DNA from: Manduca sexta
Lineage: Eukaryota; Arthropoda; Insecta; Lepidoptera; Sphingidae
Assembly: GCF_014839805.1 (NCBI RefSeq)
Contig: NC_051141.1
Location: 15,570,777-15,634,776 of the forward strand
Direction of reading: 5' to 3'
DNA length: 64,000 nucleotides
The translations under genes and the position numbers were made by a program. Of the stretch, positions 20,468 through 33,700 are shown in pieces; within the stretch, counting starts at the first letter, position 1; each line of letters opens with the position of its first letter. Under the pieces are notes generated by a model that saw only the letters and a program-made list of their open reading frames with translations, did not search any database and was not told where the DNA came from.

Positions 20468-22299
20468 ATTTAATTAATTTTTCAATTAAATTAATAAAAC
20501 CTCAATTAACATCTCGGAAAACACATCAATTGCTGTTATTTTGTTCCTAGTATTTTCAAGAATATTGTGTTTATCAATTTCTATGTCAACCGTCCCATCT
20601 TGGTTTGAGCTGTGACAACAATGGCTCGGCGAAACTATTCTTGTTGTAATATGCAAATTAATCGGACAAGTATGGGGTGTCATTATAACCCGGTGGGTGG
20701 TACGGCATCGCACTTCGTAGTACAAACACCGCCGGGGTCACGCGAATGTTTCCAAATTACGTCGCCTCGCAATAGTGTGAGGCGTCCAATTTAAATATAG
20801 AACGGGAATTGTTTTAAATTTATTATTCAAATCTATACTTCTATATAAATAAGAATGAATCACTGAAATGTTTGTACACGCATAACTTCTAATCGACTGC
20901 ACAAAATTTGATAAATTCTTTTATGTGTTCGTTATTGTCAACAGAAGGTTTGTATGAAAAAAATACGTTTAAAAAGTAATAGAAAATATTCTAAAATTTC
21001 AAGAAAATGGGTGTGCGATTGAGGCAGATGGCTGTGAGATACTTATAATAATTATACTAATACAATCAAAGCTAATACATATTTACTTTCTTATAGTCTA
21101 TGCATATTATAAAACTAAGTCCCTTTTCTGTCTGTATGTTATCGATTATCTCGAAATCTGCTGACTGAATTTTTATGGATTCAAAAATGTATGAAGATAG
21201 TTTAAGACCCAGGGAAGGATAAATAGGATATTTAGAGACTTTTATTCTGGAAAACGCTTTCAAGCGGGCTAAGCCGTAAGAAAAAGCTAGTTTATAAAAT
21301 ATTATAATGTTCTTGAGTTTGTTTGAATACACTTACTTAGGAACTATTAAACCAATCTTAGTTGAATTTTTTCACTAATAGTAAACTACTGCTATTTCTG
21401 AGTGCTATAAGTTACTTTTTATGCCAGAAAAATGTCCCGGAAAATCATTCCTGAATTTTTACGAGCGGAGCCACGGGCAAAAGCTAGGTTTATTATAATT
21501 AGTCATTGAAAGATGTACCGAACAATTAATGTTAAAGTTACTTATGGCTGACAATATTCCTTGTGATTTGTATAGGTATAAACAATCAACCCAATTAAAA
21601 CTGTTTAATAATTAATCTTCAACCTACATTACCTTCAGGTTTGCGTGATTGACAAAATGTTGATTATTTTTTTGGACAATCAAACTAAATTAATAAAATT
21701 ATTGCCGATGTAAATTGAACATAAATATAAGAAAAGGTTATTCAAAATTTCTTGGAAAATCGTTTTTACGATGTGAGCGTGGTTTCGTCTACTTTTTGCA
21801 AACGTCAGGGAACATTACGAAGTTTTTATAGAACTTTTATGTTTTAAGTACAGTTTTACTTCAGTAATAATGGAAAATATTTGCACTCATATAAATGTAA
21901 TCTCAAAGCCAAATCGTTTTTGGAACTTGCGTATAAAAATGTCTATATCGACATGACCCACCTTGAAAACAATGGGATGAGCCGTGGAGGCGGAAGGGAG
22001 AGGTGATGACTCTGGGAGGAGCAATTCAAAAATTTCTCATAGCTAGTCCCAGTATTTTCAAATAAACGATGTTATCTAACGACTGTAGGGGACAGCCTCA
22101 TGTTGCCGCCTAGAGCGTCCTTCGGTGCGTGAGGAATCTGATCACCCCCCCGCCCCCACATAGGAGACTGCTTGGTATTACACCTGTCACTGTGTGTGTT
22201 TTTAAGTAGTAAATACATACCTACTTCTTTTAATCAATTTGAAAGAAATTTAGCTCATAGATGGACTATGCAATTAAAATCTAGCTTAACTAGCAATTT

Positions 22300-22935
22300 T
22301 AATTAGGCACCGGCTCCAAAATTGGTACCCAGTATATACCTGTTATGTGAAATTTTTTTTTGGTTTTGAGTGGTTTTTGAAGGCGGTTTAATTTTTTTTA
22401 CATTATTTTTATATTTTGCTCTTTTGTTTTTAGTAAGAAATAGACTGTCTCGATGGCGTAAGGGGAAAAGGTGTGATGCTAAATATATGTATGTATGTAT
22501 GTACGAAGTAAAATTAACTAAATCCAACGCAAAAACACAACTGATATGTTGCACACGCAGTACGACCATCGCGCTGAAATGTTACGCCTCTGCCTACCAC
22601 TGAAAATGGTGTTATGCTGTATTTATAAGTATATAAGAAGTACACTCTACCAAACTCAATGCAAAAACATAACTAAAAACGTCACAAGAATGCTAAACCC
22701 GCGATTTCGTTTTCTCGGACGACATAATTATTCTAGTTTTTTTTGTTTTAAAACCAAACTACTAAAGCGATCTTGAAAAAAAATCTATGGGACCAATCTA
22801 CAGGTATATTCTTTCGAATCAAAAAAGAATTTTCCAAATCGGTTCATAAATGAGCGAGTTCTGAGGTAACAAACATACAAAAACAATTCACGTCGAATTG
22901 ATAACCACCTCCTTTTTTTGAAGTCGGTTAAAAAT
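22300..22935 (+). repeat. Dispersed repeat ending 'cctcctttttttgaagtcggtt'
   Basis: The right end (about 22905-22935) is the terminus of a common lepidopteran repeat. The inner part has 'aaatcggttcataaatgagcgagttctgag', typical of the same family. Boundaries are approximate and there is no coding frame. Confidence 0.45.
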
Positions 22936-22974
22936 CGTGACATTTCGTTTAAACGTCGAACGAAAACATCGAAA

Positions 22975-23135
22975 AATAAATTGCATATCTGAGAAGTTCT
23001 CTATAAGAAATTTAAGGATATTTGAAGCCTGCCAATCTAGACCAGTGTGGTGGACTAAGGCTTAACCCGTCTGAGAAGTAGAGAAGGCCTGTACTCGGCA
23101 GTGGAACAGTATATGTTACAAGGCTGACATTATCC
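22975..23135 (+). mobile_element. SINE copy, 5'-truncated
   Basis: Diverged copy of the 13093-13420 SINE: 'gcatatctgagaagttctctataag', 'gtggtggactaaggcttaacccg' and 'cagtggaacagtatatgttac'. The tRNA-like head is absent. Confidence 0.75.
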
Positions 23136-26100
23136 ATAATATATTAATCAATTGTCTAATTGATTTATATTCAGTTTGTGATTTCGCGTGCTTTCTGGAA
23201 CTTTCTTCGCACGCACAGTTTCATTTAACAGAAATAAACGATAAATGGATACATACGAGTTTAAAGTTGCGGATTTAAAGATCGTGTACATACAGACTTG
23301 TTCCTACTATTTGTTCATATTATGTTATGAAAAATACCAACAAAGACGTACTTGGCGTCTGGGTAAAGAAATGGTTAACCAAAAGAGAAATTTTATCATA
23401 TAATTATTTAATATACCACGCGTTGAGCTGAGACGAGTTACAAGAACAATATACAATCAATTGAATCGCTGACTAATATGCCCGGTGATTTTAAAATCCT
23501 TACTTAAGTGGACACACAGGCGGAAGAGGTCGTCGCACCACAAGTAGGTACGCGTACTTACTAGAACGTCAGTCACCCGCTTAAAAGTTGCCATTTAAAA
23601 ATGCAATTTGTGCTTAGGAGTAACTAATATTTTTGGAATTATATCCTTTGTATTAGCTGCCTCCACACCCTACGCAATATTAAGTTGATGCCGGAACACG
23701 ACGCGTTAACGTTCGGCACTAGGTATATATAAAAAGAAGGGATGAAACCAGTCGCCAAAATATTATGCTTACATAATAATAGCTTACTGTAAATAAAAAT
23801 TTATAATTTAAATCCTGTTAAAAGTTTTAAAATAGATACAGTACACACGTAAAGTTTCAAGCAACCGATAAAATTACTCAATTATTACACGATTCTCCTA
23901 TAAAAATATTCACTTAAGTACTACTTAATGTGTACCATATTTCCCAAATTACAACCAGCGATTTATGCCTTTTCTTTTAACTGACATCCAACTATAACAC
24001 GTTGTGTAAGGATAGAAGGATACTCATCATTTACGCATATATTTTCTAGTACATTATTTTCTTTGGTTAATTGAATCAGTTTCCTAATCCATTTCGTTTT
24101 TAGATTAAATGCAATCTTTTTATTAAAGTAACTAACCTATTTAATATCAATACTAGCTTTTGGACTGCAGTCATTCAATTTCTGATGTCCTATATTTTTT
24201 GTTAAATAAAATTCCCATACGTTTAAACTTTTTCCTACACCTATATTATGAAACACATCCTTAAACTTCCCTGACAACTTATTTATAAGCAATGTATACT
24301 TACAAAATTACTGATAACCCTGCCAAGCACTGTGAGATCCATGATCACAACTACACTCAGTTATTATCATACAGCCATAAGTTCAATAACATGAATACGA
24401 ACGCACTCATTAGCTCCTCACATGAAACACGTTACGTTGGAGAGGCATGGAAAAAACTCGTTGAATGTGAACGAAAGTAATTTTTAGACTAAACGAAGCT
24501 ATACCTGACATTGGGCACGCGTTCACGTATTCAAATTTTTACCCTCACATGTCGAACAATAAACTGCTCTTCGCAGACATGGCATAAGAGTCGCACGAAA
24601 GCCATAATTCAAAAAGTTAGATGTTACCAACGATATTGAACACCACTTTTCGCTATGAACTCACGTGAGGCTCAGTTTAATGCTAGCTTTTATTCTACAA
24701 AATATACTGTATAAAAGTTAGGCTGAAAGAACATAAATTATGCTACATGTAAAATGTTTGAAATGTTACTCAAAATTGTACCTTAATGCTTATAACTGAA
24801 TATCTGTAAATATAATATGAATTAATATACAAAATAATTAACAATAAAATATGTATAGTATAGAAATTGAACTAGCCCGCAAGTCAAATATTGATACGGT
24901 AGTTATAAACTTATTGACTCCTGTGTGTACAGCTGTATTACCTGTCGACCGAGAACTCATGCTTTGTGGATTTTTAATACGATTCGCTCAAGAAAGGGTT
25001 GATGATGGCAAACCGATAGAAAAAAACTTGGCTACATAATTGTGCGACATGCGTGAAAAGTATGTTGCGCCGATTCCGTGATGGTGACCGGTAGAGGTGA
25101 TAGTAAACCGACCTCACCACGTGTGAATATATTTTGTTCGATAACAACATTAGGTTTGCAGAGTAATATGCATACGTATAATCGAATATCATTAGTAAAA
25201 CACGGCTAATAGGGTGTTAAATAAAGGGCAAATTTCAGATGTATACACTTCAATGATATAATCAGTAACTACGTCATAAAACCATGAATAAAATAAATAC
25301 AAAACGTGATCTTCTGATCACGTTTCTACGTTACCTGTAACACGGTTTCATCCATTTTGATTAATTCACTTTTGGAATTATTTTCACAATGAATATACCA
25401 ATCACACGCGATAGGCGATAAATGAAAGATTTTCGCATAGCACTATTGGTTTCCGCGTTACCGACATGTCTCAGAGGTAAAGTTTTTTTGACTGAATAGC
25501 GTTGTGGTGTACTGTGTCAATGCCACGTAAAAAACGTAAGGTAGATGATATGCATCGAATATGGTTGCGTGGCCCGCAATAACAACTTTTTATGGGCTAG
25601 CGTTCGATAGATATCCAATCAAATGGCGAATGTATTGCTGAAATATTTTTACTTGATCGGATTCGTATAGGATCTTTGAATACAATATTCGATACACGAG
25701 TAGGTAGTACAGCTATGCCCGACATGAAATGGACACTATAATGGAGAGAAAAACATGAGATTGTTTTCCTTTAGTAGACGACAGGTAACTACGATTTGAC
25801 GACTTTACGTAATGTTAATGTTTACGACGAATTAATTAAAATTGTGGGTTTTGAAAAGTGGCATACGTGAATTGCACCAATATGGTTATAATTTTTGAAA
25901 TAGGATATTATGTTCGATGTTGATATGTTGTAAATAACAGAATTAAGACTCGGAAAGGACTTTAACAGGTCATGATTCCATTTCTGCTTTATCCAGTACT
26001 GATATTGGTTGGCGCATATTCATTGTATAGAAGAGCGTCGATTAACCTAACGAACGCTTTACCAAACGGACCTCTTCAAAAAAAATCTTTCTTCAAAATT

Positions 26101-26846
26101 AAGAACTTCTGAATGTCAAATATTGAATATACAATTTTTTTGGTCCTGAAACTATCTGTACTTCTATTCCTACTTCTCTGATAAACGAGTTTCATATTAC
26201 AAATGTATATTTTTATTGGTATATTGATATATAAATAAAAGTATATAGTTCGACTATCCGAATAAATCGGTTTTCCGAAAACGCGTGTTCCTCATTAATT
26301 CGCATAGTCAAAGCTCTACTGTAATTCAATCATCACCTTCCTTCTCATGTAAACAGATTCTTCCATTACATTAGCATTTAAAGAAACTATAAAAAACAAG
26401 TAAACACCTCCGAATTTAATGAATTTTGTGAAAATTACACAAAACGTGAGGAAACCTACAAAGGTACATGAAATGAGTTATTATGATAATTTCAAAACTA
26501 ATTGACCCTAATATTAACATAGTGCAGCTCTCAAGAAATATCTACTCCAGAATTCTCCTGTTTGTATCTTTAACGTATGTAAACTATTTGTAATAATCTT
26601 TTCTAGAATCTGCAGGTGATCTAGCACTTCCTTATATTCCGATTTTCGAGATAAATTCCGGAAGAATGGAGAAAACTGAATGAAATCCGGATTTGAAATC
26701 TGAATTCTCTCCAATATTGTCCTCTGAGATCAATCTGAGAAATTCAGAATAAATGTGAGATAATATAAACTTGTGGGATCTGGAACGTGCTGGATTTAAA
26801 TTTATCATTACGAATGTATAAACCTTACAATTTGAAAAGCACTAGT

Positions 26847-27211
26847 TTAAGGTGGTAGCTCAAGGTCCATTTTCATACATTTTGTTTCGGCTTTAATCTG
26901 GGTAACTAAACAAGTATTGGCAAGTAAAGAATTTAAATTCACGTCTAGTTAGTGATTAGTTCTCGCAGTTGAAGAAAAACGTAAAATAATTAATAATCAT
27001 GGATATTTCGGCCTTTAAAATTTAATATGACGAAATTTTAAAGGCAGAAATATCCATGATTATTAATTATTTTTACATTTTTCTTTCAACTGCGAGAACT
27101 AATCACTAACTAGACGTGAATTTAAATTCTTTACTTGCCAATACTTGTTTAGTTACCCAGATTAAAGCCGAAACAAAATGTATGAAAATGGACCTTGAGC
27201 TACCACCTTAA
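26847..27211. mobile_element. Fold-back element: near-perfect 365-bp palindrome with TTAA ends
   Basis: The left arm (26847 to about 27020) and right arm (about 27040-27211) are reverse complements with only a few differences. They are separated by a short core. The ends read TTAAGGTGGTAGCTCAAGG and its complement CCTTGAGCTACCACCTTAA. The TTAA at each end suggests insertion at TTAA, as for piggyBac-type MITEs, but the inner terminal bases (GGTGG) do not match the usual CCC start. Non-coding. It lies 80 bases from the donor of the 27.3-kb candidate exon. Confidence 0.9.
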
Positions 27212-27291
27212 TATTGTTTATATTGCTCACGTAGAATAATTTGCATTTTACTGAACAATCAAAGCGTTCTAATTATAAATATCAGAATTAC

Positions 27292-27405
27292 CTCCGTGTT
27301 CTCCTCGTTGTCTTCGGGGTGATCATATTTCACGAACGCGTATCGCAACTGATTCTCGAAGTACTCCCTCGCCTCCGCCTTCTCTATTTCACTCAAGTTA
27401 CTCAT
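27292..27405 (-). CDS. Candidate alternative first coding exon, 38 codons
   Basis: An ATG opens a charged 38-codon segment (MSNLSEIEKAEAREYFENQL...) that ends exactly at a donor, ACGGAG|GTAATT, in phase 0. That matches dynein exon 2, which starts in phase 0. It cannot join the 20396-20467 exon: that exon has an in-frame stop just upstream of its ATG, and its internal AGs are in the wrong phase. The codon-like composition and clean donor support a real exon. The N-terminus of dynein heavy chains is poorly conserved, so homology does not decide. A 365-bp palindrome starts about 80 bases into the following intron. Confidence 0.5.
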
Positions 27406-28924
27406 TCTTACCGCAAACTAATCACAACTTTTACACTTAACAACTTCGTACTCACTTTCATATTATGACACTATGTTTTGGACACCTTAGTTCAGTGAAA
27501 CTTTGAAAATTAAATTGAAATTTTGTATGCCAATATAGGTGGTAACGCGAAAGGTGTAAAATTATCGACAAAACAAGCGAGGTGTTTACGAGTATAACTA
27601 TGGCGCCCGCTCTCATACGTATGCTGTAATTACCCGCTTACCCTAATTGTAAATGGAATTTCCATCCGCTTATACTGCGTGAGACATATTGAAACTTACG
27701 ATAAAAATATACTACATTATGGAATATTTTTATGACTGATTCAAATTCGATGATATTTCGCAACTTGAAACTCCACCTAGCTTTTAAATCCATACCGGAA
27801 TATATACCGGACTCCACAAACTGCACTCAGTGCTATTACTGTTGACTTTTACATTATTAATACGACACAACGGGATATAATGTTGATTGCTAGTTATCTA
27901 GTTAATCGACAACACAAAGATACGCAAACGCACACAAAGTGCACATCACTTCACATATCGAACGCCTTGGAAGGTATAACTTACGAAGACTAACGCCAGT
28001 ATTATGTGGAAGGAACGCCTAGACACGGGACAAGGACCTCATTTTTACAACATGTGCTTACAAGACTTCAAGGTTGACGATCTGATGTTTCCTGTCTGAA
28101 CGACGATGTTAACACTTTTATGGCACATACTTGAAAATTGTTTATTTATTATATCCGATAGGAATAGCAAGTTAGATTTTTCTACGCTTCTCAAGGGTGC
28201 TCAATATGTGGATAACGCAATTGCATGGCATTTATTATTTAATTACATTATCTTAAAGGTATAGATAGTAGGTATTATAGAGTGCAGACGTGTGCACAAG
28301 GCTTTTTGTCCAGCAGAAGAGACCTCCTCCTGCAGCCATAGTCGACAGACTGAGCTCGCAGCATGCTGTGGCCCTCTTCTGCAGATTGATCCTCCCGCAG
28401 AAGGACAATTCGAATTGGGATGGGATTGGTAACGTTCCGATTCCTTCTGCCGTCACAGAAGCCCGGAGGCATCCCTAATGCGAATATGACCTTTACGCTG
28501 TTTGGTTTGTTATGCTGGTGTAGGGCGTATATAGTGTTACGGACTCAGTAGGTGTCTACTGATATTGTATACCATCTTTTCAAGTAGTTCAAGGCTTGTT
28601 ACATAACCTGATACTCCAAAAACAGTTTACTCAACCCGAATCTGGGTAATATTGAAAATCACATATTTCAAAAGAAAAATAAACATAACCTGTTTACAAT
28701 GTACCTTTTAGATCTTTGATAATTTACACCGATTTTATTTTCGTCACATATTTTTTATCATAATAAGGCGTAATGCGCATGGGTCAAATTGATAGGTTAT
28801 CACATAGCTTTAGTCGCCTCGATGCTTTATAAATAGTTAAAGCAATGAATGACGACCCAAACGTAACAAGTTTCCCTGCGATTTTTAAAGATAAATAAAA
28901 CAAATACACATCGCCTCTATCGCT

Positions 28925-29154
28925 GAATTGATCAGCGGAGGTGCAATTCGAACACACACTTTTAGCCGAGTATTTTCTGTCACATGGCGTCATAGGTTGC
29001 GAGCCTATCTCCATATCAGGCGCAAAATCCTGGCTCTGGACTAATACTAAGAAATATGACCTACCATCAATTGGCGCGAAAGGAGATTCGAACCCGAGTG
29101 CTTCGTGGAGAAGGCAGATTGTGCACGCACTACAACTACGCCATCGAGGCGGTA
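28925..29154 (-). mobile_element. tRNA-derived SINE, full head, minus orientation
   Basis: The minus strand begins CCGCCTCGATGGCGTAGTTG, with an A box (TGGCGTAGTTG). It continues to a B box (GGGTTCGAATC) and then 'gatatggagataggctcgca'. The order matches the well-known lepidopteran tRNA-derived SINE. It is the best-preserved copy of this family in the window. Confidence 0.85.
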
Positions 29155-30744
29155 TCATATTAAGTATAAGAGAAGTAAAATCCTACTGAATAGGCTCGAA
29201 CTACAGAAAATCGGCGCAACGCAAATTGGAGCACAGCAACAAACTCAGCGAGATTAGCATTAATAACATGTTATTAATAAAGCAATACGAGGATTTGGAA
29301 ATCAATTATTGTCTATATAGAAAAGACAGAAAAAATAATTAATACTTACACTAGTAGATTATATTATATATGTTATTAATGTCAAAGGGGTATTATAATA
29401 TAAAGGACTACCTCGATGATTAGACGGTTTGGAAAAACAGTGCTGCACACCCTGTCCAACCCTATGTCAACGCCAGTATTAGATATTAACTACATAAACG
29501 TCTCATGTGTACCTATCTACAATTTTAACATTATACTGGGTAACAGTTTTAAATTTCCGTGACATATTTTATATTGACTCATTTACTTACCAATTTATAA
29601 TAGACGACCGACCGATCATTTTGTTGCACCAGCCTTTAAATTTATAATCTAAATTATATTGACCGAGATCTATGTCAAAATATGAAATGTAAAATAACAA
29701 AATTATGTTAGTAAATGTAGGCGTATGCACGCTGTACATTGTTTCAGTTTTTATAAATGTTTTATTATTATTGTTTTTTTTTCGTTAAGTGCAAGTTATT
29801 GTTAAATACTTTTATGTGGATTTTCTCCGCATTTTACGGTGACGTGCGCGTATTAGCTTATATAATTAATCAGACTTTGTATACAAAAGACTTATTAAAA
29901 AACATATATTTAATAATATTATTATAAAAGATTCAATGGACAATTGATGATAAAAAATAAAGCCCGATCATCGCTTAGGTACTTAGTGAAATGCTGGTAG
30001 GTTAGCTAGGTTAGGGCTTTTATTGTCCTCACCGGTGAGGATCGCGACGCGTTTCTCCATTATTGTTTAATTAAAATTACATAATATATACATCATTTTA
30101 TTTCTTCTTTCCTGCCAGCCTGAGCTGGCTTCTTTGTTTACTATATTTTTCATTTATTTTATTTTCAATATAAATTGTCTTTGTTTATATAAGCTAATTT
30201 AATTAAGTAATTATTAAATATTCTTAGATACTTTGACTTATCATAAGTGCAACTATGTTCGCCTACGTGATGAATAAAGCATTTTATTTTATTTATGTTA
30301 TTTATTTATTAACCTATGCAAAAATGGAAATGTTTGTAGTTAGTAGTAAACGGAGAAACAACTGAAGGGATTTGGATGAAATCCACGTTTTAAAAAAATC
30401 TTAGTAACCCGAATATAATGTTAAATTATAATTTGGTTTTTAGTGTTTTTTTTTTCGTTTTTATGAAAAACCCTAACCAACCTAACACTATTTAATTTTG
30501 AGGATCCTTTGGCAATTTCGAAGTTCAAGTTTAATCATTAATCAATAATATTCAGGCACGTTAAAGCTCTATTGAACCCACGTCCCACAACCACCTACCA
30601 TAAGCCACCATTATATCTTTAGCGCATTACGAGTCGTGTTTTTGGCACATTCTAAGGGACTGATTTTATAACAAATATTACAATATGTCCATTGCCGCGT
30701 AGCTCAGTGTAAAATAAATAGTTAAGTTCGCTGTATCACGCTAA

Positions 30745-30816
30745 GGGAGCATAGCTCAGTGGTAGAGCTACGGCGTAATTCGCTGAAGGTCCTGGGTTCG
30801 ATCCCCAGTGTTCCCG
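30745..30816 (+). tRNA. tRNA-like gene, anticodon position AAT, possibly a pseudogene
   Basis: 72 bases fold as a cloverleaf. The acceptor stem is GGGAGCA with TGTTCCC (one G-T pair), the D arm GCTC/GAGC, and the T arm CTGGG-TTCGATC-CCCAG. Pol III boxes are present (TAGCTCAGTGG; GGTTCGATCCC), and a T-rich run follows. The 7-base anticodon loop is GTAATTC, so the anticodon position reads AAT (Ile). However, the first anticodon-stem pair is A-A, a G-T pair is present, and loop base 32 is G. Body length and the D/T arms resemble insect tRNA-Cys or tRNA-Ala, so this may be a decayed or recoded copy. A fragment 'gcgtagctcagtg' lies about 60 bases upstream. Confidence 0.6.
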
Positions 30817-32514
30817 TTAATCGTCGACTTTCTTTTCTCCATATTTTATATTTTTTATCCCACGTGACTTGTAGCTAAGTATTGCGTTGATCTAAAACTT
30901 CATTCCTTCTACTTTTACAAGAAATAAACATGTAGACCTACCCAAACCTTTAAAACAGATTTCAAATTGATCAAAATTCAAAATAAAACACATTTTGTTT
31001 TCATTAATAGGACTAAAATGCTAAATATACCTTCAGCAAATATACTTATTGTAGGGTAGAGATATTATGGAAAAAATCTGATTTACTTTGAGTGACTAAT
31101 TAATATTTAAAACCAAAGGCACTTACTCAAAAAATATTTTAATTATAAACTAAAAAGAACGCTTAGAGTTAAGCAAGAGAATCCATATTCCGACTATAAA
31201 AAAATAAAATCCGTGGGACACCTTTCACATCTTATTATACATGAACGATATACCAAAATCCAATAACAATATACATATGTGTGTATCTTTAATTAATTCA
31301 GGCTAGTGCACCAAATCGTAAGGAAACAGCAGTAAAACTTATAGTCCTAAAAAAATATGATTAGACACAAAAATTGAGAATTAAATTTAAATAAAACAAA
31401 ATCGATTTACCGGTCTAAAGATCTCATAAACAAACACTGCTAAGTATAGCAAGTTAACACTTGACGTACAACATAACGGCTAAGCTGCGAAAGCTCACTT
31501 CAAAAAAAGAGACAAGAACTTAATATTCCATATAGAAATGTGTATTGGTTACTTGAAAGAAAGTCTTGTTTATCAATATATAATAAATTATTGTTGTATA
31601 GACTTTCTGATGCCAATTTAAACGTGCAGAATCTAACTTTAAGGCTGTACCAAATCGAACAAAGTTAATAATCCAACAGATTCAAAATAAAGTCCTGAAC
31701 GATATTGTCAGCGCTGCCTGGTATATAAGAAACGACGACCTGCATCGTGATCTTAAAACGGAATTAAAGTCATCAAAAAGTTTGCGAAAGAACAAGAATC
31801 TAGACTTAGACAACATGTTTACATTGAGGCATTCAAACCACTCGATAACAGAAACCTTATGCGAGGACTAAAAATAATTAAAACTTTCGAAGTAGTGTAG
31901 AAAAGTGTAGCGAACAATTACAACGAACAAATAAAAGTGTCAATGCTAAGAATATATATCACACGACATAAGTGTTTTTTCTTGAAAGAAAAGAAAAGAA
32001 GAAATTGCCTAGAACATTATTCTTAGCTGTAATAACTCGGTCAATTATTTTTTACTTCTAAATGATGAACATACATTTTTGTATTGCGCAATGAAACGAG
32101 ATACAATCAGTATATTTTTATATCACTCATAATAATATTGTGAAGTCCTTAGTAAAGATAAGGACAAAGGTGCTGAGCACAAGCAGAGCGCGTACCAAGA
32201 ACGCGAATATTCAGCTCATTTTCAATAAATATGTATACTTAGGACTTTTTTGGTGTATTATAAATATCTGAGGCCGCGGCGAACTTTGTGCTAAATGGCA
32301 GTTTGATTAGTTAGTAAAAAGCGAACACATGCATGATTTATATACCTACAGACATCGTACCTCACCCTCACACACGCAAAGTAATCATTACACAAAGAAA
32401 ACTACAATATTATGTTTTCCCATCGTGATGTTGAAATATCGGACAATTATTTTAAAATAATACATTATTTCCAGACGGGCATAATATCCGTAAGAGCGGT
32501 AATATTGATACAGA

Positions 32515-32770
32515 TAATTTTGCTGGTGGTAGGATGTATTTTATGTCCGACCGTATAGCGACCGCCGTACACAACTTGTTAAAACCCGCCATAGTGGCGC
32601 ACGTAATTGTCACATTCTCGGATCAGCCGTACATCTGGTTCCAACAGGCACAATTGTGTGGACTGCCGAGGAGTAATTACCTCTCGTCAATCAACATTCT
32701 ATTGGCGCCACTCCTCTTACAATCAGGTGCAGTGAGGTTACTTTATCGAGCATGTAAAAAAAAGACTGCA
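32515..32770 (+). repeat. Dispersed repeat (related to 10355-10700)
   Basis: Shares the block 'ggtaggatgtattttatgtccgaccgtatagcgaccgcc' in diverged form with 10355-10700, and continues to 'gtgcagtgaggttactttatcgagcatgtaaaaaaaag'. Probably a LINE or SINE 3' part. Confidence 0.5.
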
Positions 32771-32837
32771 GTCGTAATATATCTTTTTGAAGTTATACTT
32801 CTTTTGACGCAACGAAATTATGAGAGCAAATTTTTAT

Positions 32838-32995
32838 TCAAAATCGGCCTGGAGTCTGGAATTTGGGCCCGATATGGAGATACCTTAGCCACCTATCTAC
32901 CTATGTTATGAGACTGAATACACACAACGAAAATTGGGTATTATACTAGTTGCGCCGCTGCCTGCTTCTTATGGGATAAAAGGCGTACATAAGTG
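32838..32995 (+). mobile_element. SINE fragment (3' part), plus orientation
   Basis: Diverged 'ggcctggagtctggaatttgggcccgatatggagata' block, then 'gcgccgctgcctgcttcttatgggataaaaggcgt', the same family as 28925-29154. The head is missing. The 87-bp minisatellite begins about 25 bases downstream. Confidence 0.65.
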
Positions 32996-33019
32996 TATGT
33001 TTGTGTAAATAAATTCTTT

Positions 33020-33700
33020 CTTGTATTAATTCATGTTCTAACTAAAGGCCATTTTAAAATGATCTCATGCCTGCTGCACTTCAAAAAATCGGTTTTAGTC
33101 CGACTCCTTGTATTAATTCATGTACTAACTAAAAGCCATTTCAAATCGTTCTCATGCCTGCTGCACTTCAAAAAATCGGTTTTAGTCCGACTCCTTGTAT
33201 TAATTCATGTACTAACTAAAAGCCATTTCAAATCGTTCTCATGCCTGCTGCACTTCAAAAAATCGGTTTTAGTCCGACTCCTTGTATTAATTCATGTACT
33301 AACTAAAAGCCATTTCAAATCGTTCTCATGCCTGCTGCACTTCAAAAAATCGGTTTTAGTCCGACTCCTTGTATTAAGTAATTCATGTACTAACTAAAAG
33401 CCATTTCAAAACGTTCTCATGCCTGCTGCACTTCAAAAAATCGGTTTTAGTCCGACTCTTTGTATTAATTCATGTACTAACTAAAAGCCATTTCAAAATG
33501 ATCTCATGCCTGCTGCACTTCAAAAAATCGGTTTTAGTCCGACTCTTTGTATTAATTCATGTACTAACTAAAAGCCATTTCAAAATGATCTCATGCCTGC
33601 TGCACTTCAAAAAATCGGTTTTAGTCCGACTCCTTGTATTAATTCATGTACTAACTAAAGGCCATTTCAAAATATTCTCATGCCTGCTGTCCAAAAGATG
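33020..33700. repeat. 87-bp minisatellite, about eight copies
   Basis: The marker 'gcctgctg' recurs at 33069, 33156, 33243, 33330, 33421, 33508, 33595 and 33682. Spacing is 87 throughout, except one 91-base step caused by a 4-base insertion near 33375. Inner copies are nearly identical and the first and last are diverged, as expected for unequal exchange. 87 is divisible by three, so long plus-strand frames arise that I do not regard as coding. Confidence 0.95.

Larger units (their letters stand above)
20468..27291. other. Long intron or 5' upstream region, no coding exon recognised
   Basis: This is 6.8 kb between the two nearer candidate first exons. I see no exon with convincing motifs and signals. 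It holds repeat pieces at 21108-21490 (LINE/MITE-like, 'aagccgtaagaaaaagctag'), 22300-22935 (dispersed repeat) and 22975-23135 (SINE), a short TATG microsatellite near 22485-22503, and the palindrome at 26847-27211. Confidence 0.5.

Noticed and set aside
20612..20794. Plus-strand 60-codon frame in a GC-balanced patch upstream of the dynein start
   Set aside because: No splice context, no homology recognised. It may be promoter or repeat sequence.
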